DNA of 46,054 nucleotides from Stutzerimonas stutzeri (GCF_013522825.1 NZ_JAAMQZ010000037.1:1-46054); one strand, 5' to 3'; positions 16,859 through 26,510 are shown, counted from the first letter of the stretch. Program-made: numbers and translations. Notes: generated by a model from the letters alone, not told the origin.

Positions 16859-18766
16859 TCACGGGCCCGATGCTGCACCGACACCTCCAGGCGTCGCATG
16901 AGCGATCCGTCTGGAGGGGAAGGCGGGCCTGGACTGCACAGGCGAAAAAATTTCGATCACCGTGTTGGTGCCGCGTACTTGTAAAGTACCTACTGCATAG
17001 GTCTGGTGCCGCTGCAGCTTCTGATTGGCCGAAGCACCAATGACCAGCGAGACGGGTAATTCCCGAGCTGCGGCCTCCAGTCGCGAGGCGAAGTTGATGC
17101 AGTCGCCCACGGCGGTATAAGTGCTGCGGAACGGTGTACCCAGATCGCCTACCAACGCCTGACCATTCTCGATGCCAATCCTTACCCGTACAGCTTCCAA
17201 GCCATCGGCTAACCGGCGCTTATTGAAGATTTCAATCTCTTCAAGAATCTGTAGGGCAGCGCTTACCGCCTCGTCCGCCTGATCCGGACAAGCAAGTGGC
17301 GCCCCCCAAAATGCCACTACGCCATCTCCGGTGTAGCGATCCAAAGTGCCTCCATGCTCCAATACCGGACGGGTCAGGCAATCGAGAAAACCCTTGGTCA
17401 ACTGGGCTGCCGCTTCCAACTCCAGTGCAGAGGTATTTCTGGTATAGCCCTCCATATCGGCGATCAGCACGGTGATCTCTTTGTGTACCGGCACAAGACT
17501 GTAAACAAGCCCTTGGCGGGTCAACTCATCCAGCACAGGCTTCGCAACATAATGCGACAGCGTTTCCAGAACCTTGCGACTTTGTCTTTGCGCTAATCGC
17601 CACTCATAAGGCACAAGCAGCAGGAACAGCAGCACATAACCTGCCAAGGGCGTGAAGAAAGGCCAGGTAGCGCCCTGTCGTGTTCCGACAATGGCTATTG
17701 CCATCCATGACAGACAGAGGGCGCTGAGCAACAGCAAGCTGCCACTGGCCGCCAGACGACTGAAAGCATGAGCTGCCAGGACCATGCTCAGCAACAGCCA
17801 CAATGACAGCAACCAAGTCACCTTGGGGGAGGGGGCGTCAGCATGTGCAGCATCCAGCAGGGCGGATACGCTCTGAGCATGTACCAGTGCTCCCGTTGTG
17901 AGAGGGTCGAGGGGTGTACTGACTCGATCCCCCAGACTCATAGCAGACGCACCCACAATCACATGGCGGCCTTTCACCATTTCAACAGGAGCCGTATGAG
18001 TGAGAATTTCATGGGCTGGAATCACCACATAAGCACTAGCTGAATACCTGAAAGGCACACGCCACAGCCCCGCAGTGGAAGGCTGGGGCAGGCTGATACC
18101 GGCAGGCGGTGGATTTGCAGCGCATTCCAGCAGAGCCAGCGCGAACAGCGGGTACCTTTGGCCATCAAAAAGAGAATGAACGGGCAAGTGCCGCAACACA
18201 CCGTCTGCATCCGGCAGATAGCCGATATTACCCACACAGCGTGCAGCTTCGCTGAGAACTGCATGGTTGCCGATAAAACCATAAGCAGGTTTGGCAACCG
18301 TCAGCTCTTCCTGGAGCGCTGCTTCCGGTTGATAAGGAGGCGTCAGATGCCCCCTGAACAATGGCGGCTGCCTTGGTGTGAAATCCATGATCTGCGCCAG
18401 CGCAAGGGGGGCATGTTGCGCCAGCATCGCCAGGCGAGCATCTCCGAGTGCGTCGCCAGGCTCGGTAAAAACGATATCCAGACCAATGGCCCGAGCACCG
18501 TAGTCTGCCAAAAGCACTTCGATCAGATCAGCGATTAGCGCCCGACTCCAGGGCCAGTTTCCCAAGCGCCGTATACTTTCCTCGTCAACATCCACCAACA
18601 GTACCCGCCCCTCAAGCTCAGGCACGGCGGCGTGTTGCAAAACTGCATCGCGAACTCCCTCATCCAGACGCTCGATCAAGGGTGGCCGCAGCCCCTCCAG
18701 CAGAATGCACAGGCAAAAAACAGCCAAGGCCAGCCCCAGACGAGTGAACGCCGCGAGCCTGGGCAT
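16859..18766 (-). CDS. CHASE2-domain class III adenylate/guanylate cyclase
   Basis: A 635-residue membrane sensor cyclase. One N-terminal membrane segment (residues 7-25) is followed by an extracytoplasmic CHASE2 domain (about 28-305, with VLLVDVDEESIRRLGNWPWSR and GYLPDADGVLRHLP). Three membrane segments (about 316-390) and the cytoplasmic cyclase domain (about 425-605) complete it. Metal-binding aspartates are seen in LIADMEGYT (Asp437) and YTGDGVVAFWG (Asp481); the transition-state Asn/Arg in INFASRLEAAA. The position of the purine-contacting Lys is Arg478, and the partner residue is Thr (TYTAVGD), as in class IIIb enzymes; this leaves ATP versus GTP open. It shares one base (TAATG) with the VanZ-like gene and follows the Crp-type gene. 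It converges on gmd with only seven bases between. Confidence 0.88.
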   Translation of the reverse strand: MPRLAAFTRLGLALAVFCLCILLEGLRPPLIERLDEGVRDAVLQHAAVPELEGRVLLVDVDEESIRRLGNWPWSRALIADLIEVLLADYGARAIGLDIVFTEPGDALGDARLAMLAQHAPLALAQIMDFTPRQPPLFRGHLTPPYQPEAALQEELTVAKPAYGFIGNHAVLSEAARCVGNIGYLPDADGVLRHLPVHSLFDGQRYPLFALALLECAANPPPAGISLPQPSTAGLWRVPFRYSASAYVVIPAHEILTHTAPVEMVKGRHVIVGASAMSLGDRVSTPLDPLTTGALVHAQSVSALLDAAHADAPSPKVTWLLSLWLLLSMVLAAHAFSRLAASGSLLLLSALCLSWMAIAIVGTRQGATWPFFTPLAGYVLLFLLLVPYEWRLAQRQSRKVLETLSHYVAKPVLDELTRQGLVYSLVPVHKEITVLIADMEGYTRNTSALELEAAAQLTKGFLDCLTRPVLEHGGTLDRYTGDGVVAFWGAPLACPDQADEAVSAALQILEEIEIFNKRRLADGLEAVRVRIGIENGQALVGDLGTPFRSTYTAVGDCINFASRLEAAARELPVSLVIGASANQKLQRHQTYAVGTLQVRGTNTVIEIFSPVQSRPAFPSRRIAHATPGGVGAASGP

Positions 18767-19092
18767 TAGGCAAGCGCTCCAAGCATAACCATGCTGCCCA
18801 AGGCGGCGCCTACTGCAATTCCAGCCAGGTTGCAGGCCATATCAAGCAGGCAGAAGCCTGTCCCGTAAAGATGGTCCCAGCATTCCTTGGCCAAGCCAAT
18901 GAGGAACACGAGCGTAAGTGCTCCTATGGGAGGCCATAACACATAAGCACCGACTGTCAGCCAAAAACTCCACTTCATGTGTAAGCGTTTGTCCTCTTCT
19001 GCAATGCACCTGCGGATTAATGCCGCTATATGAGTCAGGCAACTCCGTACGCAAGCAGCAGAATAGTTAAGCGCCATTCTTATCCTGTTCAA
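18766..19092 (-). CDS. Small VanZ/YfiM-like membrane protein
   Basis: A 108-residue protein with two to three membrane segments in its second half. The pattern DKRLHMKWSFWLTV, then GLAKECWDHLYGTGFCLLDMACNLAGIAVG resembles VanZ-like and YfiM-like small membrane proteins (DK..H...S, KE..D, D...N..G..G). Their role is unclear. The start is uncertain: ATG at 19092 overlaps the crp-type gene by 26 bp, ATG at 19077 by 11 bp, and an internal ATG at 18978 would remove the conserved DK..H motif. The stop shares a base with the cyclase start, so the two are translated together. It may assist the cyclase or be a structural link in the operon; this is a guess. Confidence 0.6.
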   Translation of the reverse strand: MNRIRMALNYSAACVRSCLTHIAALIRRCIAEEDKRLHMKWSFWLTVGAYVLWPPIGALTLVFLIGLAKECWDHLYGTGFCLLDMACNLAGIAVGAALGSMVMLGALA

Positions 19093-19828
19093 AAATCATG
19101 GCCTTCAACTGTTCAGGATGACGCACGATCAGGCGGCGCAGGTCTTTCTCCACCACACCCTGCTGTATAAGAACCTGCAAAGCGCGGGATACCGTTTCAC
19201 GGCTGGTATTGGCCATGATTGCGATTTCCTGTTGAGGTGGAACATTCTCGATCACTGCCAGGCCGCCAGGTGCGACTTTCACCAATTGAGCCAGCAGGGC
19301 ATAAACACGCCGATGGGCATTCTGGATGCCGAGAATGGAGCGGTGATTAGAGTCGGAGCGGATCTTCTCTGTTAGCCGTTGCATGACCCGCTTGGCAACC
19401 AAGGCATGGGAATAAATCAGGTTGGAGGCATGGGGTGCCGGTAAAAGGGCAATCAGGGAATGCTCCGTGGCCACCACCGAAGCCGAGCGAGGTTGTCCAT
19501 CGATAATGGAAAGCTCTCCGAAATAATCTCCAGGAGAAAGAATCGATAGCCCGATTTCTCTTCCGTCCTCCGTCAGGTCCACCACTCGCAGCCGCCCGGC
19601 AAGCAGGAACAGAAGATAGTCGCCCGCGCCACCCTTGTGCAGAATGTAATTGCCCTTTTCAACCTTGCGAAAAGACATCGATATCCCGATTTGCGTCAAG
19701 ATATTCGAGTCGAGTCCGGACAGCAGAGGGATTTTCTGCAGATGGACCGTGACCGTTTGCTGTCCCTGGGCTTCGACAGGTGCCTGAGGTTCCGTGCTCT
19801 CGCACAGGCTTGCATCAGCGTCGGTCAT
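19067..19828 (-). CDS. Crp/Fnr-family transcription regulator
   Basis: A 253-residue DNA-binding regulator. The cyclic-nucleotide-binding jelly roll covers about residues 30-150 with GDYFGELSIIDGQPRSASVV, in which the Arg-Ser pair of the phosphate-binding cassette is conserved. Binding of cAMP or cGMP is therefore plausible. No N-terminal cysteine cluster is present, which argues against an Fnr-type iron-sulfur sensor. A long dimerisation helix precedes the winged helix-turn-helix, whose recognition helix is in ANTSRETVSRALQVL. GGAGCC lies before the ATG. The cyclase two genes downstream is the obvious source of its ligand. A Crp-like site upstream of the S-layer gene is a candidate target. 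Confidence 0.9.
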   Translation of the reverse strand: MTDADASLCESTEPQAPVEAQGQQTVTVHLQKIPLLSGLDSNILTQIGISMSFRKVEKGNYILHKGGAGDYLLFLLAGRLRVVDLTEDGREIGLSILSPGDYFGELSIIDGQPRSASVVATEHSLIALLPAPHASNLIYSHALVAKRVMQRLTEKIRSDSNHRSILGIQNAHRRVYALLAQLVKVAPGGLAVIENVPPQQEIAIMANTSRETVSRALQVLIQQGVVEKDLRRLIVRHPEQLKAMIFEQDKNGA

Positions 19829-19839
19829 CGGAGGCTCCA

Positions 19840-19856
19840 GGCAGCACTGTGCTGCC
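19840..19856. promoter_or_regulatory. Perfect inverted repeat before the Crp-type gene
   Basis: GGCAGCA-CTG-TGCTGCC, two 7-base arms with a 3-base centre, 11 bases from the regulator start codon and just outside its ribosome-binding site. It could be an autoregulatory operator or an RNA hairpin that sets apart expression of the downstream genes from the glycosyltransferase upstream. No T-run follows, so it is not a classical terminator. Confidence 0.4.
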
Positions 19857-19882
19857 CCTGAGAAGAGGGAAGCGTGGCTCGA

Positions 19883-22800
19883 TCAATCCACATCCTCCAA
19901 GAGAATGTCCTTCAAGATAGTCGTAGACTCCTTCCAGGTCAGCCAGCCCATGCCGCTAGAGGCGGGTGCCGTTCCACGCGCCCTTGACTCCAGCCAGCGA
20001 TACAAGGCTTTTGCTAAATCTTCGGGGCGCTTGCCGGAAAAATAAAATGCATGTGATCCGGCGATTTCGCGAAAGACCGGAATGTCGCGGGCAATGATTG
20101 GCAAATCGTGCTGGGCTGCCTCGATCAGTGGCAGGCCGAAGCCTTCGGTCTGCGAACCTGCGATCAGGCAATCGGCTTTGGCATAGATTTCCTCCAGAAA
20201 CTCATCACTGATGCCCTCAAGCCAGAGCAGGCGGTGGCCCAGCTCGGAATGCTGCCGCAGCCGGGCAGCAAACGGCTCCATCATCCAGCCTTCCTTGCCT
20301 ACTAGCACCAGACGAGCATTGTTACCGTCTCGCCATAGCATCTCGAAGGCATCCAGTGTCTGCTCCTGACCCTTGCGCGGCTCGATGGTGCCGACGCTGA
20401 GAAATACCGGGCCGCCGGCCAGAGTGTCGAGAATTACCTTGGCATCGTCTGGTTGGCCACGGGACGGTAGGGAGTGCTCAATATCCGCCCCGAGGTGAAA
20501 ATGTCGCACATCTGGATGCGGCAGCGGGGCGCCATTCTCGGCGAGCCACTGCCGCACATCCTCGGCAACGGCTGCCGAGATGCAGAGCAGGCCATCAGCC
20601 TGGCGGGCCAAGGACTGCAGCCACTCGGCAAAGGCAGTGTGGATGGCCTCGATCGTGAACTGCGGGTAACGCAGCGGAATGATGTCATACACGACAAAGA
20701 ATACCCGCGCTCCGGCCAAGCGGAAATTGTGCAACTGGGTTTCGGCCTCGGGAAACAGGTGCGCTCCGAGATCCAGGCCGAGGAAGATGTCGCCGGCCCG
20801 GACCACGATTTCCTCTCCCTCGGTAATGCTCTGGGCTGGAGCACCGCTTGGCGCAAAATGAGCGGTGTGGCGCCAAGGTTGCCCCTTGTTGGCAAATACA
20901 GGACAGATTTCGTAACCGGCTGGCGGTGCCGTGAACAGCTCATTGAGCACACTGCGCACCACGCGCTGGATGCCGGTTCGCGCGTCGCGGCAATGCAGCT
21001 CCGAAATATCGACGAACAGCCTGCGTGGCGTCGTTGTCATTGCCGTTGAGGCTGCTGCAGTGTGCGTAGCCGCCTCGATCTGGCGCTGTCGGCGAAGCCC
21101 GTCGAGCATGGCGGCCAAGCGGCCCGAAACGTGCTGCCAGTCACGTTCGGTCAGCCAGCGCGCCTGATGTTCGAGCAAGTTCGCGGCGCGGGCCGGCTCG
21201 GCTTCCAACTGACAGATTGAGGTAACGATGTCATCGACCCCATAGCCCGTCATGGTGCACGTGCACTCGGCGACGTCACTGAAGATATCGAGCGGCGAAA
21301 CCAGAACGGGTCGCATAGTCGCCAAACCGATGGTCACTGCTGCGCTGGCGCTCTCACGAGTGTTCCTGTAAGGGAAGACGATGTAATCGGCCAGCCCGAG
21401 AATATCCAGGCACTCGTCGATTGGGCGGAAATCACTGATCCAGGTCGTATCTTTATCCACACCTTGTTTGCGGGCAGCTTTCTGCCAATCACCCAGGGTC
21501 TGTTCACTGCGAGCGTCCAGGATCGAGTTCAGGCCCAGCAGATGCACCTTGCGTCCGCTGGCGCTTGCCAGCGGCTTGAGAGCGGCAACCAGGGTATCGC
21601 CACCCTTGTGCGGTAGTGCGAAGCCAAAGGAGCCTATCACCAGCGCATCATCGGGAATATTGAAGTCGCTGCGTCGCCGGCTGCGCTTCTTCTCCTCCAA
21701 CGGCTGCACCACTCCAAGCGTCAGCAGCATCACGTTATTGCACAAGCCCAGAGCCAACAGATAATTGAGGTCATCTTCCTTATGCACAATGATCCGATCT
21801 ATCTGGCGTAGCGCCGCCAGTGACTGCGCCGACAGCCGATGTTCGCTGAGCAGCGGCTGCGTCGAATGCAGCTCCAGGACCACGACGCAGCCCTGCCTGG
21901 CCAGGGCAGCCAGCCGACTGCAAACGGCAGGCGTCAGAACAAACAGACTCGGCTGGTGCTGCACCAGCAAGGTATCGGGCAGGTCCTGAGCAATCAGGTC
22001 GAGCGTCGCACAAACCGAGGGGTTGTCTCCCGGCGTCCAGGACGGGACATGAACCACCTTATCCGCCTGCCCCACATCCTCTGCCGTGCGCGTATCGCAA
22101 TACACACGCAATCGCCAGGACTCGTTTCCGAGAAAGGCCGAGAGCAGGTTGTGACTGTATTCGGCGATGCCGCATCGCGTCTGCCACGGGCTGAGCAGCG
22201 ACAAACTGCGTATTTCAGCGAGTGCCGGAGCCTGCTGCAGCCAATGGGATACTTTCTCGACGGCCGCAGCGCACGCCTGCCACGAATAAGTGCTGCGCAC
22301 ATCCTCCACACCGCGTGCGCGTCGGGCTGCGAGGTTGGGAGAATCACTCTCGACTTCGGCTCTCAAGCGGCGCATCTGCATCGCCAGATCAGCCGGATTT
22401 GCACTCACCCAGCACGCGTTACCAGCGCTGACATGGCTTTGCGAACGGGAAAAACGGAAGGGCGTCAGCAGCGCATTGGCCTGCGTAGCAAAATCGAGAT
22501 GCGCCCCGTGCCCTGTGACGATCAGCGGTAAACCAAGAGCCAGTGCCTCCGCCGCCGGCAGATTGAAGCCTTCACCACGCGTAGGCAAAACCATCGCCTG
22601 TGCGCTGCGGTACAGCGCAAGCATCCCGTTATCGTCGAGTGGTGCGTCATCGATCACCACCCTGGCAGGGTTAGCCAGCCCGCTGGAGAGTTCGTGCAGC
22701 AGCTCGGCGACCCGGTTGTGCGGATTGGGGAACGTCTTGATGTACAGCTCCACCGCATCATCGCCCGTGAACGCATCCAGATAGGCTCGCAGCAGAGTAT

Positions 22801-24496
22801 CAGGCCCCTTGCGCTCGAATGCTGACGAGACATGCAGGAAGCGCAGGCGATTACCTGCCGCCGGTTTCAGATCACCAAGCGCGGCCACGTTACCGTCAAT
22901 CAGATGATCGATGCCCAGCGGCACGATGAAGACCGGAGTGCGACAGCCGGAGTTGATCAACGCCCGGCGCACGAAATCCGCAGCCACCAGCACACCATCG
23001 AACTCGGCATTCAGACGCGCGATAGTGGCGGTGGGAATCGCCGTTTCCTCCCAGAAAAAAAAGATCAGCCGCTGCCGTGCCGGGTTGGCATCGTTGATGA
23101 TCGGATAATGGTGCACGATAGAAACCGCATCACGTCCGGCAAATGCCTCGCTGCGCGCTATCTGGGTATGCAGAGCGTCCGCCTGGTGGGCGGGCAAATC
23201 GGTTGGGTTGGAATAAGAAGTCTCGTGCCAAGGCTGAAAGGCAACACAACCAGGGCGGATTTCCTCAAGGCCCAGAGCCAGGCCGCGGTTCACGATAGCC
23301 AGACTGTAATGTCCCTCGATATGCCCTGTAATGCGGAAAACGGCAGGCACCGTCGGCGGCTCGGCATGTAACCGAGAAGCTTCCGGCACGCGTGGCATCA
23401 TCGGCATGGAAGCGACATCCACATGTGGCCACAGGCTCCCCACGTGGTCGTCAGGAAAGGCTCCAGCCATCCTCGATCTTGCCCCCTGAGCCTTGTGATA
23501 CAAGCGCAGCAACAGGGCATGGGTGCCGGTCTTGCGCGCAAGCGCCCCAACCATACGTCTGAGTCGGGGCATGCGTGCTGCCTGACTGACGAAGAAATCC
23601 ACTCCGTCCCTGGCCACCCACTGCCTGGTCTGCCGGATATGCTCACTGGCCTGGCGCAAGGGGGCCGTAATACGCCACGAGGTGCTGCCGTAGATTGCCT
23701 CGATATGCTGCTCTGCCTCGTCCAGGCGGTGGGCGAGCACCTCCATCTTCTTCAGCTCCGCGTGCGCCTGTCCTAACTGCGCAGCCAGTGTGCGGCTGTT
23801 CTCCTGCTCGTTGACCAGATCCGACAGAACGAACGCATCGAACACATTAGGGGGCGAGCTGAAATGCCCTGCCAGTTCGTCCGCTCGCTCTAACGGTACG
23901 TAGTAACGGTTAAGGCCGTCGAAATAGACCTGGCGGTAGCCAGCAGCGAGAATTTCCGGCTCCCAGCTGGCATCGATTTCCCGCGTATTAGGAATCGTCG
24001 CCTCGACCAGCAACACCCAGGGGCGAAAGCGCTGCAGATCCATCCCCGCCAGCACCTGCGCCTCGAACCCCTCAACATCAATTTTCAGAAAATGGATGTT
24101 CTCCGGCGCATGCTCGGCACAGATATCCTGCAGGCGACGCAAGGGTACGATACTGGACACCGTCTGTAGGCCGGCGTCAGTGTGCCTCCCAGCGATAATT
24201 GCCGAAGCCGTGGCCAGCCCGCGCACCGGCGTGTCGAACAGCTCGATTTCGCCGTTTTCCGCACCCACCGCTACCTGCAAGTTGATATCGCGAGGGCGTT
24301 CCTGCTCCAGCTGCCTTGCATGCTTGGCCAGCGGCTCGATATTGATGCCCGACCACCCGCGCTCGTAGAAAGCCTGGGTGACCGAATCCTCGGTCGGGTG
24401 GTTGGCCCCAACGTCGATATAGAAGCCGCGCTCGACGTGGCCAAGCGCACGCCACAACATCACATCTTCGAAATTCTGCGCATAGGAGATGAACAT
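19883..24496 (-). CDS. Giant fusion: FkbM-family methyltransferase plus three GT4 glycosyltransferase domains
   Basis: A 1537-residue soluble protein. Residues 1-210 form an FkbM-type SAM methyltransferase (FYIDVGANHPTEDS; FLKIDVEGFEAQVLAGM). Residues 228-268 look like a coiled coil. Three GT-B glycosyltransferase units follow at about 390-755, 763-1140 and 1158-1537. The first has EX7E in EGFNLPAAE (642-650), the third in EGFGLPLIE (1451-1459) with GTIEPRKGQ. The second has ESASAAVTI, lacking the second Glu, so it may be weakened or use another geometry. The start shares one base with the wzt stop (TAATG). By analogy with WbdA/WbdD of E. coli O8/O9a, it could build and cap a polymer that the Wzt C-terminal domain then recognises. 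That role is inference. Confidence 0.85.
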   Translation of the reverse strand: MFISYAQNFEDVMLWRALGHVERGFYIDVGANHPTEDSVTQAFYERGWSGINIEPLAKHARQLEQERPRDINLQVAVGAENGEIELFDTPVRGLATASAIIAGRHTDAGLQTVSSIVPLRRLQDICAEHAPENIHFLKIDVEGFEAQVLAGMDLQRFRPWVLLVEATIPNTREIDASWEPEILAAGYRQVYFDGLNRYYVPLERADELAGHFSSPPNVFDAFVLSDLVNEQENSRTLAAQLGQAHAELKKMEVLAHRLDEAEQHIEAIYGSTSWRITAPLRQASEHIRQTRQWVARDGVDFFVSQAARMPRLRRMVGALARKTGTHALLLRLYHKAQGARSRMAGAFPDDHVGSLWPHVDVASMPMMPRVPEASRLHAEPPTVPAVFRITGHIEGHYSLAIVNRGLALGLEEIRPGCVAFQPWHETSYSNPTDLPAHQADALHTQIARSEAFAGRDAVSIVHHYPIINDANPARQRLIFFFWEETAIPTATIARLNAEFDGVLVAADFVRRALINSGCRTPVFIVPLGIDHLIDGNVAALGDLKPAAGNRLRFLHVSSAFERKGPDTLLRAYLDAFTGDDAVELYIKTFPNPHNRVAELLHELSSGLANPARVVIDDAPLDDNGMLALYRSAQAMVLPTRGEGFNLPAAEALALGLPLIVTGHGAHLDFATQANALLTPFRFSRSQSHVSAGNACWVSANPADLAMQMRRLRAEVESDSPNLAARRARGVEDVRSTYSWQACAAAVEKVSHWLQQAPALAEIRSLSLLSPWQTRCGIAEYSHNLLSAFLGNESWRLRVYCDTRTAEDVGQADKVVHVPSWTPGDNPSVCATLDLIAQDLPDTLLVQHQPSLFVLTPAVCSRLAALARQGCVVVLELHSTQPLLSEHRLSAQSLAALRQIDRIIVHKEDDLNYLLALGLCNNVMLLTLGVVQPLEEKKRSRRRSDFNIPDDALVIGSFGFALPHKGGDTLVAALKPLASASGRKVHLLGLNSILDARSEQTLGDWQKAARKQGVDKDTTWISDFRPIDECLDILGLADYIVFPYRNTRESASAAVTIGLATMRPVLVSPLDIFSDVAECTCTMTGYGVDDIVTSICQLEAEPARAANLLEHQARWLTERDWQHVSGRLAAMLDGLRRQRQIEAATHTAAASTAMTTTPRRLFVDISELHCRDARTGIQRVVRSVLNELFTAPPAGYEICPVFANKGQPWRHTAHFAPSGAPAQSITEGEEIVVRAGDIFLGLDLGAHLFPEAETQLHNFRLAGARVFFVVYDIIPLRYPQFTIEAIHTAFAEWLQSLARQADGLLCISAAVAEDVRQWLAENGAPLPHPDVRHFHLGADIEHSLPSRGQPDDAKVILDTLAGGPVFLSVGTIEPRKGQEQTLDAFEMLWRDGNNARLVLVGKEGWMMEPFAARLRQHSELGHRLLWLEGISDEFLEEIYAKADCLIAGSQTEGFGLPLIEAAQHDLPIIARDIPVFREIAGSHAFYFSGKRPEDLAKALYRWLESRARGTAPASSGMGWLTWKESTTILKDILLEDVD

Positions 24497-25719
24497 TATT
24501 GTTTCTCTATCGAAATCACAGGCTCGTTCCACAGGCAACCTGTGAAGCTGTTGCGGTCTGCATTGACAACATTGAACACGACAGCCAGATCGCGCCACTC
24601 ATAGTTCTTCGACAAATGAGTATCCCGGTCCACCAGCGCGAGTTGCACCGAATAGCTGCCGACCCCGAAATTGGCCGGGAACCGGAGTGAAAACCGGTAG
24701 CGTCCGCCGGTCTCCGGCTGCTCGACAACCTGCCCGGTATGCCAGGTATTGGTGCCGTACATCACCTGTCCGAGACGATCCTTGATGCCATACCCCAGTA
24801 CCAGGCTGCTGATCGGCGCATGCACTGCCACCAGAACACGCAACTCCAGTGGCTCGCCGACACGCACCACCTCAACCTTTTCACCGGTCGCGTTGTACAA
24901 CCCCACCGACTCTACGCTCGCCTCGCCAGTCCCCGAGATCGTCTGCACGCGACCGTCAGCTGTCTGCTTCTGCGCCACCTGGGCATTCTCGCTGTCGGCG
25001 AGCAGGGCATTGTAATAATCCATGACTGCCTCAGGCTCACCCTCCAGCGCAACCCGGCCTGCGTTGAGCAGGATGGCCCTGTCGCAGATCGACTGAATGG
25101 CTGCCTTGTCGTGCGAAACGATCAGCAGCGTCGTCCCCTGGTCGCGGAACTGGCGAATCCGGTCGAAGCTCTTGTGCTGAAAATACGCATCGCCGACCGA
25201 CAGCGCCTCATCCACGATCAGTACATCCGGACGCTTGCACGTCGCAATGCTGAAGGCCAGACGCATCTGCATCCCGCTCGAATACACCCGCACCGGCATG
25301 TCGAGGTAATCGCCGATCTCCGCAAAGGCTTCGATCTGCGGCATCAGCTCACGGATTTCGCTGGCCTTCAGGCCAATCAGCTGGCCCGCCATGAACGCAT
25401 TCTGGCGCCCGGTGAAATCAGGGTGAAAGCCCATGCCCAACTCCAGCAGGGCTGCCACCCGACCTTGCACCGACACGCTCCCGACAGTCGGCTGTGTCGT
25501 CCCCGTGATCAACTTCAACAAGGTGCTCTTGCCCGCTCCGTTGATGCCGATGATCCCCACCGCCTGGCCGGGGTCCAGGGAAAAGGACACCTCCTGCAGC
25601 ACCCATTTCAGACTATGGCGCGGTCTGGAAAACGGAATGATCCACTCCGCCAGCCGTTGCCAGCGAGACCCGTACTGCCGATAAGCCTTGCCCAGGCCGC
25701 ACACCCTGATCGTACCCAT
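24496..25719 (-). CDS. wzt: O-polysaccharide ABC transporter ATPase with C-terminal Wzt_C domain
   Basis: A 407-residue ATPase for export of O-polysaccharide across the inner membrane. Walker A is GINGAGKSTLLKLI (around 58-71), the signature YSSGMQMRLAFSIA (around 147) and Walker B VLIVDEALSVGD. The last ~150 residues form a Wzt_C-type beta sandwich (VRVGEPLELRVLVAV, ending near NRNSFTG-like residues before the C-terminus). In E. coli O8/O9a this domain binds the modified non-reducing end of the finished chain. It is coupled by a one-base TAATG overlap to wzm before it and to the methyltransferase/glycosyltransferase fusion after it. This is a strong hint that chain capping and export go together here. 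Confidence 0.93.
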   Translation of the reverse strand: MGTIRVCGLGKAYRQYGSRWQRLAEWIIPFSRPRHSLKWVLQEVSFSLDPGQAVGIIGINGAGKSTLLKLITGTTQPTVGSVSVQGRVAALLELGMGFHPDFTGRQNAFMAGQLIGLKASEIRELMPQIEAFAEIGDYLDMPVRVYSSGMQMRLAFSIATCKRPDVLIVDEALSVGDAYFQHKSFDRIRQFRDQGTTLLIVSHDKAAIQSICDRAILLNAGRVALEGEPEAVMDYYNALLADSENAQVAQKQTADGRVQTISGTGEASVESVGLYNATGEKVEVVRVGEPLELRVLVAVHAPISSLVLGYGIKDRLGQVMYGTNTWHTGQVVEQPETGGRYRFSLRFPANFGVGSYSVQLALVDRDTHLSKNYEWRDLAVVFNVVNADRNSFTGCLWNEPVISIEKQ

Positions 25720-26510
25720 TACAGTTCATCAACCATATCGCCCGCATGCTTCCTGAACAGCAGTACGGCATAAATGCACAGCAACAGAGCAAGCAGTGCA
25801 ACCGGTGCCAGCTCACCCCAGTTCGGCCAAAGGCCGCGCACCATGATGCCCTGATAACCCTCCATCAGCGGCAACAGCGGGTTAAGACGCATCAAAGCGG
25901 CCGCCCAGTCCGGCAGGATGGAAAACGGATAAACGATAGGCGTGAACCAGAACCAGAACTGGATCAGCACGCCGAACATCTGTCCGGCGTCCCTGAAGAA
26001 CACATTGAACACCCCCAGGATGCCCCCCAGACCTATAGCCAGCATCACCTGCACCAGCAGCAAGGGCAGCACCCCCAGCAAGGGCCAGCCTGGGAAGTTG
26101 CCCGAAACCAGCAGAAACCCCAGAAACAGAGCAAAGATGATGCAGAAATTGAAACCCGCGCTCAGCAGCACAATCAATGGCAGGCACAGGCGGGGAAAGC
26201 TCAGCTTCTTGATCAGGTTGGCGTTATCCACAAACACCCCCACCATCCGCTGCGTGGTCTCTGCAAACAACCCCCACGTCACAATGCCTGCGCACAGATA
26301 AATGGAATAGGCAAAGCCGCCCGACACCCCAGGCAGGCGCGAACCCATAAGCTGGGAAAAGATCACCGTATACACCACGATCATCGAAAGTGGCTGAATG
26401 ATCATCCAGGCAAAGCCGAACAGAGAATTGCGATATTTAGCCTGAATCTCGCGCTTGACACTGCTCAACACAAAACCGCGAAATGCCCATAAATCACCCA
26501 GCAAACCCAT
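25719..26510 (-). CDS. wzm: O-polysaccharide ABC transporter permease
   Basis: A 263-residue integral membrane protein of the ABC-2/Wzm family with about six membrane segments. It starts with FVLSSVKREIQAKYRNSLFGFAW, the amphipathic N-terminal region and KYRNS motif typical of Wzm/TagG permeases. Membrane spans follow in MIVVYTVIFSQLM, the central ALFLGFLLVSG region and the tail before KHAGDMVDEL. It pairs with Wzt, whose start overlaps its stop. The polysaccharide is thus made completely in the cytoplasm, not by a Wzx/Wzy route. It starts 77 bases after the stop of the TPR/barrel gene, so it may be read from that gene's promoter or from its own; no clear promoter is visible. Confidence 0.93.
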   Translation of the reverse strand: MGLLGDLWAFRGFVLSSVKREIQAKYRNSLFGFAWMIIQPLSMIVVYTVIFSQLMGSRLPGVSGGFAYSIYLCAGIVTWGLFAETTQRMVGVFVDNANLIKKLSFPRLCLPLIVLLSAGFNFCIIFALFLGFLLVSGNFPGWPLLGVLPLLLVQVMLAIGLGGILGVFNVFFRDAGQMFGVLIQFWFWFTPIVYPFSILPDWAAALMRLNPLLPLMEGYQGIMVRGLWPNWGELAPVALLALLLCIYAVLLFRKHAGDMVDEL

